64,000 bases of DNA from Crassaminicella thermophila (GCF_008152325.1 NZ_CP042243.1:2609026-2673025), one strand, 5' to 3'. Positions 50,910 to 61,589 are shown, numbered from the stretch's first letter. Notes: generated from the letters alone by a model not told the origin. Program-made: numbers and translations.

Positions 50910-52763
50910 TTAAAAAAGTTGTATTTCAAATCTAATATGACATTTTTGTTTTTCCATTTTTTTGTATATAGAAACTAGATTAATCTCTTCATTCTTTAAA
51001 TAATATAAACTCCTAAATGCTCTCTTTACATCAAAATTTCCTATATTTATTATTCTAGCAATTACAATACCATCATCTAATAATTCAAAACCTCTATCTA
51101 TCATTTTAACTTCACAGGGTGTGTGAAAACTTAATTTGCATTGATTTCCATCTCCATTTACTATATCTTCTATTAAGTATCCACCCTCTATTTTTTTGAT
51201 ACTTCTTGTATGAGAGTAACCATTTTTTGATATCATTGTTCCTTTAAATCTCTCTTTAGTAAATTCTACATCCTTTGCTTTAGACCAATCATAAATTAAA
51301 AATGGACCGCGCTTTTTCATTTGCTCTTTATCATCAACTTTTACTGTATTATGTGCTGCAGTTAAAGCCATTTCCTTTCCAATATCAGTTGCATATGAAT
51401 ATGTGCCACTATCACATAAAATGTTTTTCCCTTTATGCCATAAATCAATATGTAACTGATCCATTTGAGCAGGTCTTGTCTTAAAATTCTGAAGAACTGT
51501 CATTAAAAATCCATCTTTATGTCTTAGTGAATAAAATCCAGATTCTTTATATCCACTTGACTCTTTTTTTATATTGGCATATTCGCTTTTATCAAATTGT
51601 TCCTCAACAAACCATAACAGTTCTTCATCATACTCTCCAACTTCATACAATCTTTTATCATCCAATAAAAAATAAATTGTATTTAGAACTGGTCTAAAGT
51701 CTCTATATCCACAAGATGTAACGGGAAAAATCAAAGCCCCATCATTAGAACCATAGTTTGGTACATCTCCATTATCTTCTTGCATTTGATACATTAACAG
51801 AGCGCTCTTCTTTATTAATTCTTTACTAGTATCAGATAACGACCTTTTGGTTTTGTTACTTATCTTTAGTACAAACTCCATTATTTGAAGAGCAAACCTA
51901 TGATAGTTAAAAGAGTATTGTATATAGCCCCCATCAGCTAAAAACTGATTTTTAATTTCTTTATCCAGCAATCGATATGCCTTATCTAACTTAATGTTAT
52001 CTTTACTACACCATGCACCAATTATTAAGCCTGTAATCTCTGAAAGTGTGTGATTGTTTTTTATGCATTTATGCGCATAGAAGAAGTTAGATAAAACTTT
52101 CTTATAGCTTCCTTCTACTAATTTTTTAAGGTTAGCTTCATCTTCCACATTTTCTATTCCACATGACCTAAAAACTGAATATACAATTAATGCATTTATC
52201 ATCCTAAGCGTTGCTTCTTGTCCACATTTATAATTAGGTCCATATGAGTATTGGTTATCCTCAATCCAGTTTCTAAGTTGCTCTGAAAAAGCTGTGTAAT
52301 ACTTATCATCTTTAGTTATAAGATATGCTCTTGCAAAATAGAAAAAGTGCGTAAATCTTGAAGCTTCCCATATTGCTTTTATATCGCCCCTATCAGGGTC
52401 AAAATCGAGTATCTTGTACCATTTTCTATTCTTATCTACTTCAGTTTTTGTTATTGGATTATAGTGCCAATTTATAGAGTTACCATAATCAAGCTCTATA
52501 GAAGAAAATGCTCTTATTTTACCTTCAATCGCTCTATCTGCAATTGTAATTACTTCTTCCTTTTTTTCGTCCGATAAATTTGAAAGAAATTTTTCAATTC
52601 TTTTTGCATCAATATCGAAAATATCTATTCTTTTTATACTTACATTTCTTTCAAACAATTTTTCTGTAGATGGTATTGTTCTCATCATTTTCAGCTTCGC
52701 TGAATATAGTGAGCGATTAATTACCCACAGCAATCCATATTCATTTATAAGTGATTTAATCAT
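50910..52763 (-). CDS. Heparinase II/III family protein (alginate lyase-like)
   Basis: A 617-residue protein with an N-terminal alpha/alpha-toroid domain (about 90-340, including YKCGQEATLRMINAL and IKNNHTLSEITGL) and a C-terminal beta-sheet domain (about 390-617) with HIDLWHKGKNILCDSGTYSY and AAHNTVKVDDKEQM. These are marks of PL12/15/21-type lyases that cleave uronic-acid polymers. No signal peptide is visible, so it may act inside the cell or be exported otherwise. It may edit or degrade the polymer made here. The start follows AGAGGTG. Confidence 0.87.
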   Translation of the reverse strand: MIKSLINEYGLLWVINRSLYSAKLKMMRTIPSTEKLFERNVSIKRIDIFDIDAKRIEKFLSNLSDEKKEEVITIADRAIEGKIRAFSSIELDYGNSINWHYNPITKTEVDKNRKWYKILDFDPDRGDIKAIWEASRFTHFFYFARAYLITKDDKYYTAFSEQLRNWIEDNQYSYGPNYKCGQEATLRMINALIVYSVFRSCGIENVEDEANLKKLVEGSYKKVLSNFFYAHKCIKNNHTLSEITGLIIGAWCSKDNIKLDKAYRLLDKEIKNQFLADGGYIQYSFNYHRFALQIMEFVLKISNKTKRSLSDTSKELIKKSALLMYQMQEDNGDVPNYGSNDGALIFPVTSCGYRDFRPVLNTIYFLLDDKRLYEVGEYDEELLWFVEEQFDKSEYANIKKESSGYKESGFYSLRHKDGFLMTVLQNFKTRPAQMDQLHIDLWHKGKNILCDSGTYSYATDIGKEMALTAAHNTVKVDDKEQMKKRGPFLIYDWSKAKDVEFTKERFKGTMISKNGYSHTRSIKKIEGGYLIEDIVNGDGNQCKLSFHTPCEVKMIDRGFELLDDGIVIARIINIGNFDVKRAFRSLYYLKNEEINLVSIYKKMEKQKCHIRFEIQLF

Positions 52764-52776
52764 AACAACACCTCTG

Positions 52777-54036
52777 CTATTTTACATCTTCTATTACTTT
52801 TATAAGTTTCTTTGTTAAAACTTTAAAATCAAAATCTTTAGCTCCATTTTTAGCATTTTTTCCTAACTCTTGGTAGCTCTCTCTAGACATATTTTTTATT
52901 GTTAATATGGCTTTAGCTAAATCTCTACTAGAAGCATTTTCAAGTTCAATACCACATCTATACTTTTCTATCATAGAATATCCCATTTTAACAGTTGAAA
53001 TAATAGGCTTCCCTGAAGCCATATACTCAAACAACTTGTTCGAACTATTGCCTCTAGTCCAGTTATATTGCGTTTGAGAATAATTAAGAATGTTTACTGA
53101 TGATTTACTCAAAATATAAGGAACAAATTGTTTGTTAATAAAGCCTTTCATTTTGACATTAGATAGTCCTTCATCTTTTACTCTTTTGTCTAGCATCTCT
53201 TTTTGATTTCCATCACCATATATCAAGAACTGAATATCCTTTTTATCTTTTAATAAAGCTGCTGCATCTAGAATGTTACCCACATTGTTTACAGGTCTAA
53301 TTGCACCCACATAAACAACATTGAACTTATCAGCATCTAAATCAACATCCTCAAATTTCTTTTCCTCAATAGATTTATTAAACGCTTCTACATCAACGCC
53401 GTTATTTATATAATGTGCTTTCTTTAGATTAATGTCTCCACCTTGTAAAGTATCCCACTTCTTTTCTTTTATATAATCTGTGTCACCTTCTTTAGTGAAT
53501 ATAAGGGCATCAGCTTTTTTGTAGATCCAATGTTCTCCTGCTATTAGTAATTTCCCCAATAAACTTTTTTCTTTAGCCTTATTGAATGCAAAGATTGCTT
53601 CTGGCCATAAATCGCGTACTTCACAAATACAAGGAACACCAAGTTTTTTCGCAACCTGAATCCCTGCAACCATTGTTAATGGATGTACGCTTGAAGCAAG
53701 AATAATATCAGGTTTACCATTAACTTGTACATATTCTTTTGCAACTGAGAGTAAATTTAAATAAAATAAGCTCATATTCTTAACTCTATCAATCCCATTA
53801 CCAAGTGCAATTGTAGTTTTTACAAATACAAATGGAATGTTATTTATAACGTCTATAGCATACTTCTTATCACCTGTGTCAATGTATTCCGTTTTGTTAT
53901 GGTATGTATTAGCACAAAAAATTATAGCTTCATAACCTTCATTCATTAAATTCTCTGCAAACCAATAATGACGTCCTCCTTGATTCTTATACATATCTGT
54001 CGCATAATGATTCCACAACCATATTTTTTTCTTCAA
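52777..54036 (-). CDS. Glycosyltransferase family 4 (WbuB-like)
   Basis: A 419-residue GT-B fold transferase. It begins KKKIWLWNHYATDMYKNQGGRHYW, typical of WbuB-like enzymes of O-antigen loci. It has CEVRDLWPEAI (about 138-148), FVPYILSKSSVNIL and KLFEYMASGKPIISTVKMG, which takes the place of the EX7E region. The start is TTG, seven bases after GAGGTGG. It lies in the same run as neuD and pglC. Confidence 0.88.
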   Translation of the reverse strand: MKKKIWLWNHYATDMYKNQGGRHYWFAENLMNEGYEAIIFCANTYHNKTEYIDTGDKKYAIDVINNIPFVFVKTTIALGNGIDRVKNMSLFYLNLLSVAKEYVQVNGKPDIILASSVHPLTMVAGIQVAKKLGVPCICEVRDLWPEAIFAFNKAKEKSLLGKLLIAGEHWIYKKADALIFTKEGDTDYIKEKKWDTLQGGDINLKKAHYINNGVDVEAFNKSIEEKKFEDVDLDADKFNVVYVGAIRPVNNVGNILDAAALLKDKKDIQFLIYGDGNQKEMLDKRVKDEGLSNVKMKGFINKQFVPYILSKSSVNILNYSQTQYNWTRGNSSNKLFEYMASGKPIISTVKMGYSMIEKYRCGIELENASSRDLAKAILTIKNMSRESYQELGKNAKNGAKDFDFKVLTKKLIKVIEDVK

Positions 54037-54069
54037 TTTAAGTCCACCTCAGTTACACCAACATTTTTA

Positions 54070-54690
54070 TTAATCTATCTTCCTCACTGGAACCCCAACA
54101 TAAGTACCCGATTCAGTTATATCCTTAACCACCACAGAACCTGCACCAACTTTGCATCCATTGGTGATGTTTATGTTATTGCTTACTGCACTTCCAATAC
54201 CAATCCATGAGCCTTTGCCAACCTTTACATTACCAGCTAGATTAGCTCCAGGTGAAATATGAACATAATCTTCTATAACATTATCATGATCTATTGTAGA
54301 TCCGGTATTGATAATACAGCCTTTACCAATCCTTGTTGAACTATTAATTACAACACCAGCCATGATCACCGTCCCAATCCTAAGTTCAACCTCTGTTCCA
54401 ATAACAACATTAGGGTGAACTAAAACAGGAATACTTGCTCCTGCAACTTCAAGTTTCTCCTGAATCTTTTCCCGAGTTGCATTATTTCCAATTGCTACGA
54501 ATATGTCATAATCTTCTATATACTTTAAGGCATCTGCTGACTTACCTATTACTTCTAATCCCATAGATGATTTTATGGACTCGTTATTGTCAAGAAAAGC
54601 TATACTTAACCATTTATTCATTTTTAATGCAATGTCAGCAACTACTTTTCCATGTCCACTAGCCCCAATAATCAATAATCTATTTTTCAC
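54070..54690 (-). CDS. NeuD/PglD-family sugar N- or O-acetyltransferase
   Basis: A 206-residue acetyltransferase with an N-terminal Rossmann-like sugar-nucleotide domain ([17 protein letters not shown]) and a C-terminal hexapeptide beta-helix. The catalytic His is expected in [21 protein letters not shown]. In PglD the reaction is 4-N-acetylation of UDP-4-amino-6-deoxy-GlcNAc. The start is GTG within the overlapping stop of the sugar transferase gene (GTGA), so the two are translationally coupled. The adjacent PglC-like and PglE-like genes support the bacillosamine reading. Confidence 0.88.
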   Translation of the reverse strand: MKNRLLIIGASGHGKVVADIALKMNKWLSIAFLDNNESIKSSMGLEVIGKSADALKYIEDYDIFVAIGNNATREKIQEKLEVAGASIPVLVHPNVVIGTEVELRIGTVIMAGVVINSSTRIGKGCIINTGSTIDHDNVIEDYVHISPGANLAGNVKVGKGSWIGIGSAVSNNINITNGCKVGAGSVVVKDITESGTYVGVPVRKID

Positions 54691-55361
54691 AATTTCACAC
54701 TCCCTGAAGGTGACCCTCTAAAAGGCTCCATCGTAGCAGATGTATTTGAACTAATACCTTCCCTAACAAAAACCTTCTTTATAGTCAGAAATATAATCTT
54801 CCAATCTCCAATAAAGCCAACATTATCAACATACTCAACATCAAGATTAAACTTATCTTCCCAGCTAATAGCGTTTCTACCGTTTACCTGCGCTAAGCCC
54901 GACAAACCTGGTCTTACTTCATGCCTACGTTTTTGATAATCATTGTAGAGTGGTAAATATTGAACAAGTAATGGTCTTGGCCCAACAACACTCATATCCC
55001 CTTTAAGAATATTAAAAAGCTCTGGTAACTCATCTAAACTAGTAGATCTTAAAAAACTGCCAAACTTAGTCAGTCTAACACTATCAGGAAGTAACTCTCC
55101 GTTCTCATCTCGCTCATCTGTCATTGTTCTGAACTTGTACATAGTGAAGATTTTTTCATTCAATCCAGGTCTTTTCTGTTTAAAGATAATTGGACTACCT
55201 AACTTAATCCTAACAAGTATAGTAACTATCAAAAGAACAGGACTTAAAACTATGATTGCTATCAAAGCCAATATAAAATCCATTGGTCTTTTCAAAAACC
55301 TTCTATATATTCCACCCTGCTTTAAGGTTGGCTCAATTTTCATTTTAACCTCGGTTTGCAT
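54687..55361 (-). CDS. Initiating phosphoglycosyl transferase (PglC/EpsL-like sugar transferase)
   Basis: A 224-residue monotopic transferase that moves a phosphosugar onto undecaprenyl phosphate. A hydrophobic re-entrant helix (about 27-50) is followed by [59 protein letters not shown] and [14 protein letters not shown], all standard for the family. The tail [13 protein letters not shown] is seen in enzymes near NeuD. It overlaps neuD by 4 bases and follows the aminotransferase gene by 1 base. Confidence 0.92.
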   Translation of the reverse strand: MQTEVKMKIEPTLKQGGIYRRFLKRPMDFILALIAIIVLSPVLLIVTILVRIKLGSPIIFKQKRPGLNEKIFTMYKFRTMTDERDENGELLPDSVRLTKFGSFLRSTSLDELPELFNILKGDMSVVGPRPLLVQYLPLYNDYQKRRHEVRPGLSGLAQVNGRNAISWEDKFNLDVEYVDNVGFIGDWKIIFLTIKKVFVREGISSNTSATMEPFRGSPSGSVKL

Positions 55362-55362
55362 A

Positions 55363-56475
55363 CTACTCCCACAACCCTTTTATAATTTCACAAACTCTCG
55401 TAAGATCCTCATCTGTCATCTTCGTATCAGAAGGCAAACATACACCATTCTCAAATAACTTCTCTGATACATCTCCACCAATATAATCATATTTAGCAAA
55501 GAACGGCTGCATATGCATCGGCTTCCAAATAGGTCTTGATTCGATATTTTCTTTCTCGAGAGCTTCCATAATATCCAGTGGATTAACTTTACCACTAAGT
55601 ATCATACATGATAACCAGTAGTTTGGCTCATTCCACTCATTTATTGGCATGAACTTAACTCCTTCTAGCTGACCTAACTCTCTCTTATAAAACTCAAAGA
55701 TATATTTCTTCTTCTCAATTCTCTGGTTCAAAATCTTAAGCTGTCCTCTACCAATACCTGCTACTACATTACTCATTCTATAATTAAAACCAAGTTCACT
55801 ATGCTGATAATGTCTTGCTTGATCTCTTGATTGTGTTGCCCAAAATCTCACCTTAGCAATTCGTTCTTCATTATCTGAAACAAGCATCCCACCACCTGAA
55901 GTAGTTATAATCTTATTTCCATTAAATGAGAAAATTCCATAATCCCCAAAAGTACCAGTGTGCTTTCCTTTATAATAAGTACCTAAAGATTCAGCTGCAT
56001 CTTCAATTAGTGGTACATTATGTTTCTTGCAAATCTCAACAATCTTATCAATATCTGCCGATAATCCATAAAGATGGACTACCAAAACTGCTTTAACATT
56101 TGGATACTTGTCAAAAGCCTCTTTTAAAGCTTTAGGACACATATTCCAAGTTTTATTGTCACTATCAATAAAAACAGGAATTGCATTTTGATAAATAATT
56201 GGATTAGCAGTTGCAGAAAAGGTAAGTGATTGACAAAATACAATATCCCCTTCTTCTACTCCTGCAGCTTTAAGAGCAAGATGAATAGCACTGGTTCCTG
56301 ATGAAAGAGCTGCAGCAGCTTTAGATCCTACCTTAGCGGCCAGTTCATTTTCAAATTCATTTACATTCTTACCAAGAGGTGCTATCCAATTAGTATCAAA
56401 TGCTTCTTGTATATACTGCATTTCATATCCTTCATCGCTTATATGTGGCGATGCTAAATATATACGTTTACTCAT
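55363..56475 (-). CDS. DegT/DnrJ/EryC1/StrS-family aminotransferase (PglE-like)
   Basis: A 370-residue PLP enzyme that adds an amino group to a keto-sugar nucleotide. It shows [13 protein letters not shown] (about 57-69), [23 protein letters not shown], and the PLP lysine in [15 protein letters not shown] (about 180-194). Together with the 4,6-dehydratase it would give UDP-4-amino-4,6-dideoxy-GlcNAc. The ATG (SKRIYLAS) at 56475 lies 7 bases after GAGGTTG; the TTG three codons upstream overlaps that site. First gene of the main biosynthetic run. Confidence 0.92.
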   Translation of the reverse strand: MSKRIYLASPHISDEGYEMQYIQEAFDTNWIAPLGKNVNEFENELAAKVGSKAAAALSSGTSAIHLALKAAGVEEGDIVFCQSLTFSATANPIIYQNAIPVFIDSDNKTWNMCPKALKEAFDKYPNVKAVLVVHLYGLSADIDKIVEICKKHNVPLIEDAAESLGTYYKGKHTGTFGDYGIFSFNGNKIITTSGGGMLVSDNEERIAKVRFWATQSRDQARHYQHSELGFNYRMSNVVAGIGRGQLKILNQRIEKKKYIFEFYKRELGQLEGVKFMPINEWNEPNYWLSCMILSGKVNPLDIMEALEKENIESRPIWKPMHMQPFFAKYDYIGGDVSEKLFENGVCLPSDTKMTDEDLTRVCEIIKGLWE

Positions 56476-56516
56476 TTTAATCAACCTCGATTCATTTTCT
56501 ATCTATTTTATGGTAT

Positions 56517-56545
56517 ACTATAAAACTGCTTCAAACACATATCAA
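56517..56545 (-). promoter_or_regulatory. Promoter of the main polysaccharide run
   Basis: TTGATA and TATAGT with a 17-base spacer on the minus strand, about 40 bases before the degT-type gene. The rest of the gap (56546-56743) shows no gene. Confidence 0.65.
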
Positions 56546-56743
56546 CCTCAGTTACATCAAGTGCTCTAGAGCTTTAAAATACTTTTTTGACTTTTCCTAA
56601 CCCTATTAAAACACTTATATCCCTTAATATAACTGCATCTCGACTACTCCAACTACACTGAAAACTTGATTACAACAATCTACATATTTTCCACCTTATT
56701 CATATACGACTCCTGTAATCAAAATTGATACATCCATTACTTT

Positions 56744-59674
56744 TTATATGCTCTGAATAATACTAATACTTTTAACATTTATGAATTCATTACCTTTTCC
56801 TCTATGCACAATAATCACTCTCTGTTTTTCAGCTACTACATTATTCGGAACATCGATTTCTAGTACTGCTTTTGTAAAATCTTTAGTAGGTTTTATATTT
56901 TCTAATTTCGCTATCACTTTAGATTTATTTGATAGATCATATATGTATATATCGAAATCTTCAGACTTCAAAGTACTGCTATAATTTATTTCTAGCTTAT
57001 ACTTTTTCTCTTGTTGTAATGATAATTGATCAATAATCAATACCCCATAATCATTACCTGTGTTTGTAATAGATATATATCCATCTTGCTTTCGTACTTC
57101 TAAGTCCCCTTCTTTCGTATTCCATATCCTTATACCATCAGGAATTTTATCCTTGTCAATATCTAAATCAAATTTTTTATACAGAACAACCTTATCTAGT
57201 TTCTTTAACTGACCCGTATCCTCTTTGTTATCCATTAAGTACTCCAGTTTTTGAAGATTGTCATCTAAATCTCTATTGTATCTAAAAGGTTGTAATGAAT
57301 TCTGGCTATGCTTATTTAGTAAAGATTTTATATTTGGAATTCTATCTATAACCATATCTATGCCTGTCTGGTCTTTTATATCTATAAAATACTTACTAAG
57401 AGCTAAATATACTTGTGTTTGATCTAAATAATTGTCTACATTCATCGGCTGAACTTCCACTGCTCTATCTATATATTCCAATCCTTTATCAAACTGACCT
57501 AATTCCATATATATTCGTGCAGATTTTTTAAGAATTTTAGAATTATATGGCTCTAATTCAGTAGCTTTTTCAATTTCTTGTATTGCCTTTTTAGTGTATA
57601 GATTTTCTTTTTTCCCTACTAATGCATATATAGTAGCTAAGTCAGTATGATAAGAACCTTGAAAAGGATCATATTTTGTAGCTTTTTCAAAATATTTAAT
57701 AGCATTTTCTATAATATTATTCTGAACATATCCTACAGCCTTTTTAGTATATTGTTGCCCAAGCTGCAAAGACCAAGATCCTAATACTAGCAATAAAGAA
57801 ATGATTATAGGAATAAATCTTATCATGTTATTCTTAATTTTTAGCTTTTGGATCGTAATGTTTGTTTGATTCATCATACCAAAAAGTGTCCATAAGAATA
57901 TAGCCATAGCACCTAAAGATAAATCAAAATCCATACTACTGTGTATCAACAATGTCAACCATGCTGTACAAAGGGTGATTTGAAGTAGCTTTTCTTTAGT
58001 ATCATCTGTATTTCTTGTATATTTGTATGTATAAAAGAACATCATTCCAACAAACCCTAAATATAAAATAAATCCTAATGTACCTATTTCGATCCACAAT
58101 TGCATAAAATAATTATGCGTCTGCGTAGACCAATACATATAAGATTGATACATAAAATAAAGTGTTTGCCAAGCTCCCCCACCAGCACCAAAGATTGGAT
58201 AATCTCTTATGATTTTAAAAGCATCTTGATAAAATGCAAATCTTCCTTGGACACTTCTTTCATTAGCAGTAAAACTATTAATTCTTGCAATGAATCTTTC
58301 AGGAATATACTTGTATTTCAATTTTATATCCTTAATCTTTTCACCTGTTTGATTATCGTATAAAATTGCATTATCAAAAACAACTTCCGTATTTGCATAA
58401 TAATTTAAAAACCTTACTCTGATAGATTCTGTTGAATCCTTAGTAGAAAAATTTAACGCTAGCTTTTTACTCTCTACTATATTTTTATTTAGCAACGATT
58501 CTACTTTTTCTTCATCATTTATACTATATATATCTATTCTTCCAGCATAAGCTTTATTTTGTGGATTTTTTGCTATTGTATTTACTTCTAATCTATATTC
58601 TTTGTTTTTCAAAACATTTGTTACATTACGATTTACAATTTTATAAAGATCTTTTTCACTATCCATATTAGACAAGATCAATGGTTGGGTCGCATTTAGA
58701 GCAACCCCTCCCATTAAACCTATTATTATAATTATTATAGCTCCGACTGCAAAAATATGTTTATGTAATTTATTACTAAAATTCTCTATTTGTTTTTTAC
58801 ATAAATAAGTAATTCCTACTGTCACGAATATGGAAACAAGTAGTATTCCCCACTGTATTATTCCATACCTGTTTTCAATTCCCTTGGTAAACAATAATGA
58901 AAAAGCTGTAGCAGGTATAGCTGTGATAAATCCGTAAATAAAAGTTTTCAATTTATGATTACTTGGTACTATAACGAGATATATTCCAAAAATAATAGGA
59001 GCAAGTAGCCACATTCCTCTTGAAAAGGTAGGAATAAAAGTAAATATAAACAAATTTGAAAGACCTGCATAAAAACACTTTTCTTTTATGCTTTCACTAT
59101 TTTGCAATAATCCTAATGCTAAAATAAATAATGCAAATAAATAAGATGCCAATGCATTTGGATACTGAAAAGTAGAATTAATACGTCCTGAAACAAAAGC
59201 TCCATTATAATGAAATGTTCCTATAGCACTCCCAATTCCAATAATAGAAACTATTGCTCCACTTAAAAGCAATACGTTTAATATTGTCTTTTTATTTTTT
59301 TTATCATCTACTGTAAAATCTCTTACAAGTAAATAGATCATATAATAATTAGTATACTTTAAAAATTCACCTATAGCCAGTCTAGTATTTACTCCATAGA
59401 AAATAGAAAGAAAATACATTCCAACAATAGCTAATCCTAATAGATCAGGTATGGAACGAATCATTCTATCATTCGATCTTATTTTGGTAAACATCCATAT
59501 ACACGCCAGTCCAAAGGTAAATATATGCGTAGGCAAAAGCTCCTTATCAAAGAACAATCCCCTGAAAAATGGTGGGTAGAATAATAATATACATAGTAAT
59601 GTAAAGAGTATACTATTCTTCCCAGTTTCTTTATCATAATGCAATTTTCTTTTGCCTGTTAACTTTGTAGCCAT
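56744..59674 (-). CDS. O-antigen ligase family protein with TPR and C-terminal domain
   Basis: A 976-residue membrane protein. About twelve helices (20-640) enclose the Wzy_C signature region (QGRFAFYQDAFKIIRDYPIFGAGGGAW, then TQTHNYFMQLWIEIGTLGFILY). An unusually long outside loop of about 120 residues precedes it (340-460). Tetratricopeptide repeats (AIKYFEKATKYDP, EIEKATELEPY, GLEYIDRAVEVQP) run from about 660 to 770, and a beta-rich, carbohydrate-binding-like region ends the protein. It may be a ligase attaching polymer to the cell wall or a second polymerase. The start is the ATG behind GGAGG. Confidence 0.85.
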   Translation of the reverse strand: MATKLTGKRKLHYDKETGKNSILFTLLCILLFYPPFFRGLFFDKELLPTHIFTFGLACIWMFTKIRSNDRMIRSIPDLLGLAIVGMYFLSIFYGVNTRLAIGEFLKYTNYYMIYLLVRDFTVDDKKNKKTILNVLLLSGAIVSIIGIGSAIGTFHYNGAFVSGRINSTFQYPNALASYLFALFILALGLLQNSESIKEKCFYAGLSNLFIFTFIPTFSRGMWLLAPIIFGIYLVIVPSNHKLKTFIYGFITAIPATAFSLLFTKGIENRYGIIQWGILLVSIFVTVGITYLCKKQIENFSNKLHKHIFAVGAIIIIIIGLMGGVALNATQPLILSNMDSEKDLYKIVNRNVTNVLKNKEYRLEVNTIAKNPQNKAYAGRIDIYSINDEEKVESLLNKNIVESKKLALNFSTKDSTESIRVRFLNYYANTEVVFDNAILYDNQTGEKIKDIKLKYKYIPERFIARINSFTANERSVQGRFAFYQDAFKIIRDYPIFGAGGGAWQTLYFMYQSYMYWSTQTHNYFMQLWIEIGTLGFILYLGFVGMMFFYTYKYTRNTDDTKEKLLQITLCTAWLTLLIHSSMDFDLSLGAMAIFLWTLFGMMNQTNITIQKLKIKNNMIRFIPIIISLLLVLGSWSLQLGQQYTKKAVGYVQNNIIENAIKYFEKATKYDPFQGSYHTDLATIYALVGKKENLYTKKAIQEIEKATELEPYNSKILKKSARIYMELGQFDKGLEYIDRAVEVQPMNVDNYLDQTQVYLALSKYFIDIKDQTGIDMVIDRIPNIKSLLNKHSQNSLQPFRYNRDLDDNLQKLEYLMDNKEDTGQLKKLDKVVLYKKFDLDIDKDKIPDGIRIWNTKEGDLEVRKQDGYISITNTGNDYGVLIIDQLSLQQEKKYKLEINYSSTLKSEDFDIYIYDLSNKSKVIAKLENIKPTKDFTKAVLEIDVPNNVVAEKQRVIIVHRGKGNEFINVKSISIIQSI

Positions 59675-59702
59675 AATAACCTCCAAATATTATCGGTAAT
59701 TT

Positions 59703-61001
59703 TTATGATACCCCTTTGTTTGTAACTGCTGAATTTTTCCAGTATTCTTTAAAGAATGCTAAAAATACCCCTATCATAATTCCTAATACACCTGCAATAG
59801 CCATGTTTAACATTTTTTTAGGCCCTACCGGTTCTAACGGTACTACAGCCGGCGATACAATACTAATGGTTGCATCTCCAATGGCTGAGGATTTTGCTAT
59901 TCTTGTTTCTTCATACTTTTCTAAAAAAGCGTCATAAGTCTTTTGTGCAACCTCTACCTTTTGCATAATTGTTTGTTCTTCATGCTGCTTTTCAGCTAAA
60001 TCAACTTGTAGCTGTTCTAATTCTTTCTGCGTGCTTTCAACTAAATTTTTTAGATTGTTCTTTTCAGAAACAGTTTTGGCTAGTTCTATTTTCAATCTAT
60101 CGATCTGCGTTTTTAAAGTTATATAAGCTTGATTAATTTCTTCCGTTGTGATCTGTACAGTATATAGTTCCACTGCATCTTTTCCTGTTTTATCTTTTAT
60201 GATTTGAGCAAAATATGGATCATCTGATAAAGTCTTGATTAATGTAATTTTGTCAGGCGTACTAGTTAATGCCTTCTCAGCTACGCTAAGTGCTGCACTT
60301 AACTTTTTCTCTTCTATTTGAGCATTTACTAAATCTGTTTTGTACCTTGTAATCAATTCTAGCTTTGAATCTACTTCTTTTTGCAATTCTTCTTTTCCTT
60401 TTGGTTGTGAAAGATATTCTTTGTATTCTAATAATACACTATCTAAATTTTTCTTTTCTAATACTAATTGTTGCTTCATAAAATCTGATGACTTTGCATA
60501 TTGTGTTTGTGCATTTTTTGATACAAACTCAGTAAATTTTTTAGCTATAGTATTTGCAATATCTGTAGCTACTTTTTTATCTGTATATTTTATTTTTATA
60601 TTGATTAAGTTTGTATCTTTTATAGTTCCAAGTTCTATCATATTTTTTAAATCTCTTCTAGTTATATTGATTTTTTCAAGGTTTAATTCATCTATTGTCT
60701 GCTGCAATACATGAGGGTTGTTAATCTGTTCTTTGTATGTTTCTACACTCATCTCTGGATATTGTGCCATTACATCAAGTAATCCTTTAACACCTTCTTC
60801 TTGTTGCCTTAATTTGTTGTTCATGCTTGAAGCCATAAGTACTGCCTTTGCTTCATATACTGGATCTAATACGAAAAAACTTATAACAAATGCCCCAATT
60901 AAACATATAAGGGTAACCCCTATAATCAATTTTCTCTGTCTTAATAATATCTCTATTAATTCTCTTAAGCTTATTTCATCATACTGAGCTTGTTGCTCCA
61001 T
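59703..61001 (-). CDS. Wzz/YveK-type polysaccharide chain-length regulator
   Basis: A 432-residue protein with a membrane helix at each end (about 32-54 and 396-416). The first follows the ISLRELIEILLRQRK motif, and the second follows the proline-bearing PLEPVGPKKMLN motif of the Wzz family. The middle (about 150-360) is a long extracytoplasmic coiled coil. No tyrosine-kinase domain is fused and no BY-kinase gene is adjacent in the window. It lies directly upstream of the ligase-like gene (28-base gap). The start follows GGAGG. Confidence 0.9.
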   Translation of the reverse strand: MEQQAQYDEISLRELIEILLRQRKLIIGVTLICLIGAFVISFFVLDPVYEAKAVLMASSMNNKLRQQEEGVKGLLDVMAQYPEMSVETYKEQINNPHVLQQTIDELNLEKINITRRDLKNMIELGTIKDTNLINIKIKYTDKKVATDIANTIAKKFTEFVSKNAQTQYAKSSDFMKQQLVLEKKNLDSVLLEYKEYLSQPKGKEELQKEVDSKLELITRYKTDLVNAQIEEKKLSAALSVAEKALTSTPDKITLIKTLSDDPYFAQIIKDKTGKDAVELYTVQITTEEINQAYITLKTQIDRLKIELAKTVSEKNNLKNLVESTQKELEQLQVDLAEKQHEEQTIMQKVEVAQKTYDAFLEKYEETRIAKSSAIGDATISIVSPAVVPLEPVGPKKMLNMAIAGVLGIMIGVFLAFFKEYWKNSAVTNKGVS

Positions 61002-61040
61002 TATGCTTCCTCCATTCTATAACCTCATAATAAAATAATA

Positions 61041-61472
61041 TTATTCTTGCTCAATCAATGCAAACTTTATAGTAGCCTTACAAGCCACTTCATCCCCTAC
61101 AAAGGCAACAGCTTCTCCTTTTCCCATTCCTCGTCTTAAGCTAACCATCTCTACCTCTAGCCTTAATGTATCTCCTGGTACTACTTGCTTTCTAAACTTT
61201 GCATTATCTATTCCTGTAAATACAGCTAGTTTTCCTTTGTTTTCTTCCATTGATAATACAGATACTGCCCCTACTTGTGCTAATGCTTCTATAATTAGTA
61301 CCCCAGGCATGATTGGGTTCCCTGGAAAATGACCTTGAAAGAATGGTTCATTGATTGTTACATTTTTGATTCCTACTGCTTTTTTTCCTGGTTCCATATC
61401 AATGATTTTGTCTACTAATAAGAATGGATATCTGTGTGGAATAATTTTTTGAATTTCTATGTTATTTAGCAT
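61041..61472 (-). CDS. fabZ: 3-hydroxyacyl-ACP dehydratase FabZ
   Basis: A 143-residue hot-dog fold dehydratase of fatty-acid elongation. [13 protein letters not shown] holds the catalytic His and [20 protein letters not shown] holds the catalytic Glu. The start is the ATG at 61472 behind AAAAAGGAGTG, giving the normal family length; a longer frame upstream lacks a site. The order rod proteins-fabZ resembles the Bacillus mbl-flhO-flhP-fabZ region, although here a terminator and a repeat element separate them. Confidence 0.94.
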   Translation of the reverse strand: MLNNIEIQKIIPHRYPFLLVDKIIDMEPGKKAVGIKNVTINEPFFQGHFPGNPIMPGVLIIEALAQVGAVSVLSMEENKGKLAVFTGIDNAKFRKQVVPGDTLRLEVEMVSLRRGMGKGEAVAFVGDEVACKATIKFALIEQE

Positions 61473-61509
61473 TTTTTTACACTCCTTTTTTATAATCCTT
61501 AACTCTTTT

Positions 61510-61538
61510 ATTTTACAAGAATATACAATATTAATCAA
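61510..61538 (-). promoter_or_regulatory. Candidate promoter of fabZ
   Basis: TTGATT and TAAAAT with a 17-base spacer on the minus strand, about 40 bases before fabZ. Confidence 0.55.
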
Positions 61539-61589
61539 TAAATTATAGGATTTTGACAAAATATACATGCTAAATTTTTACTATTATGT

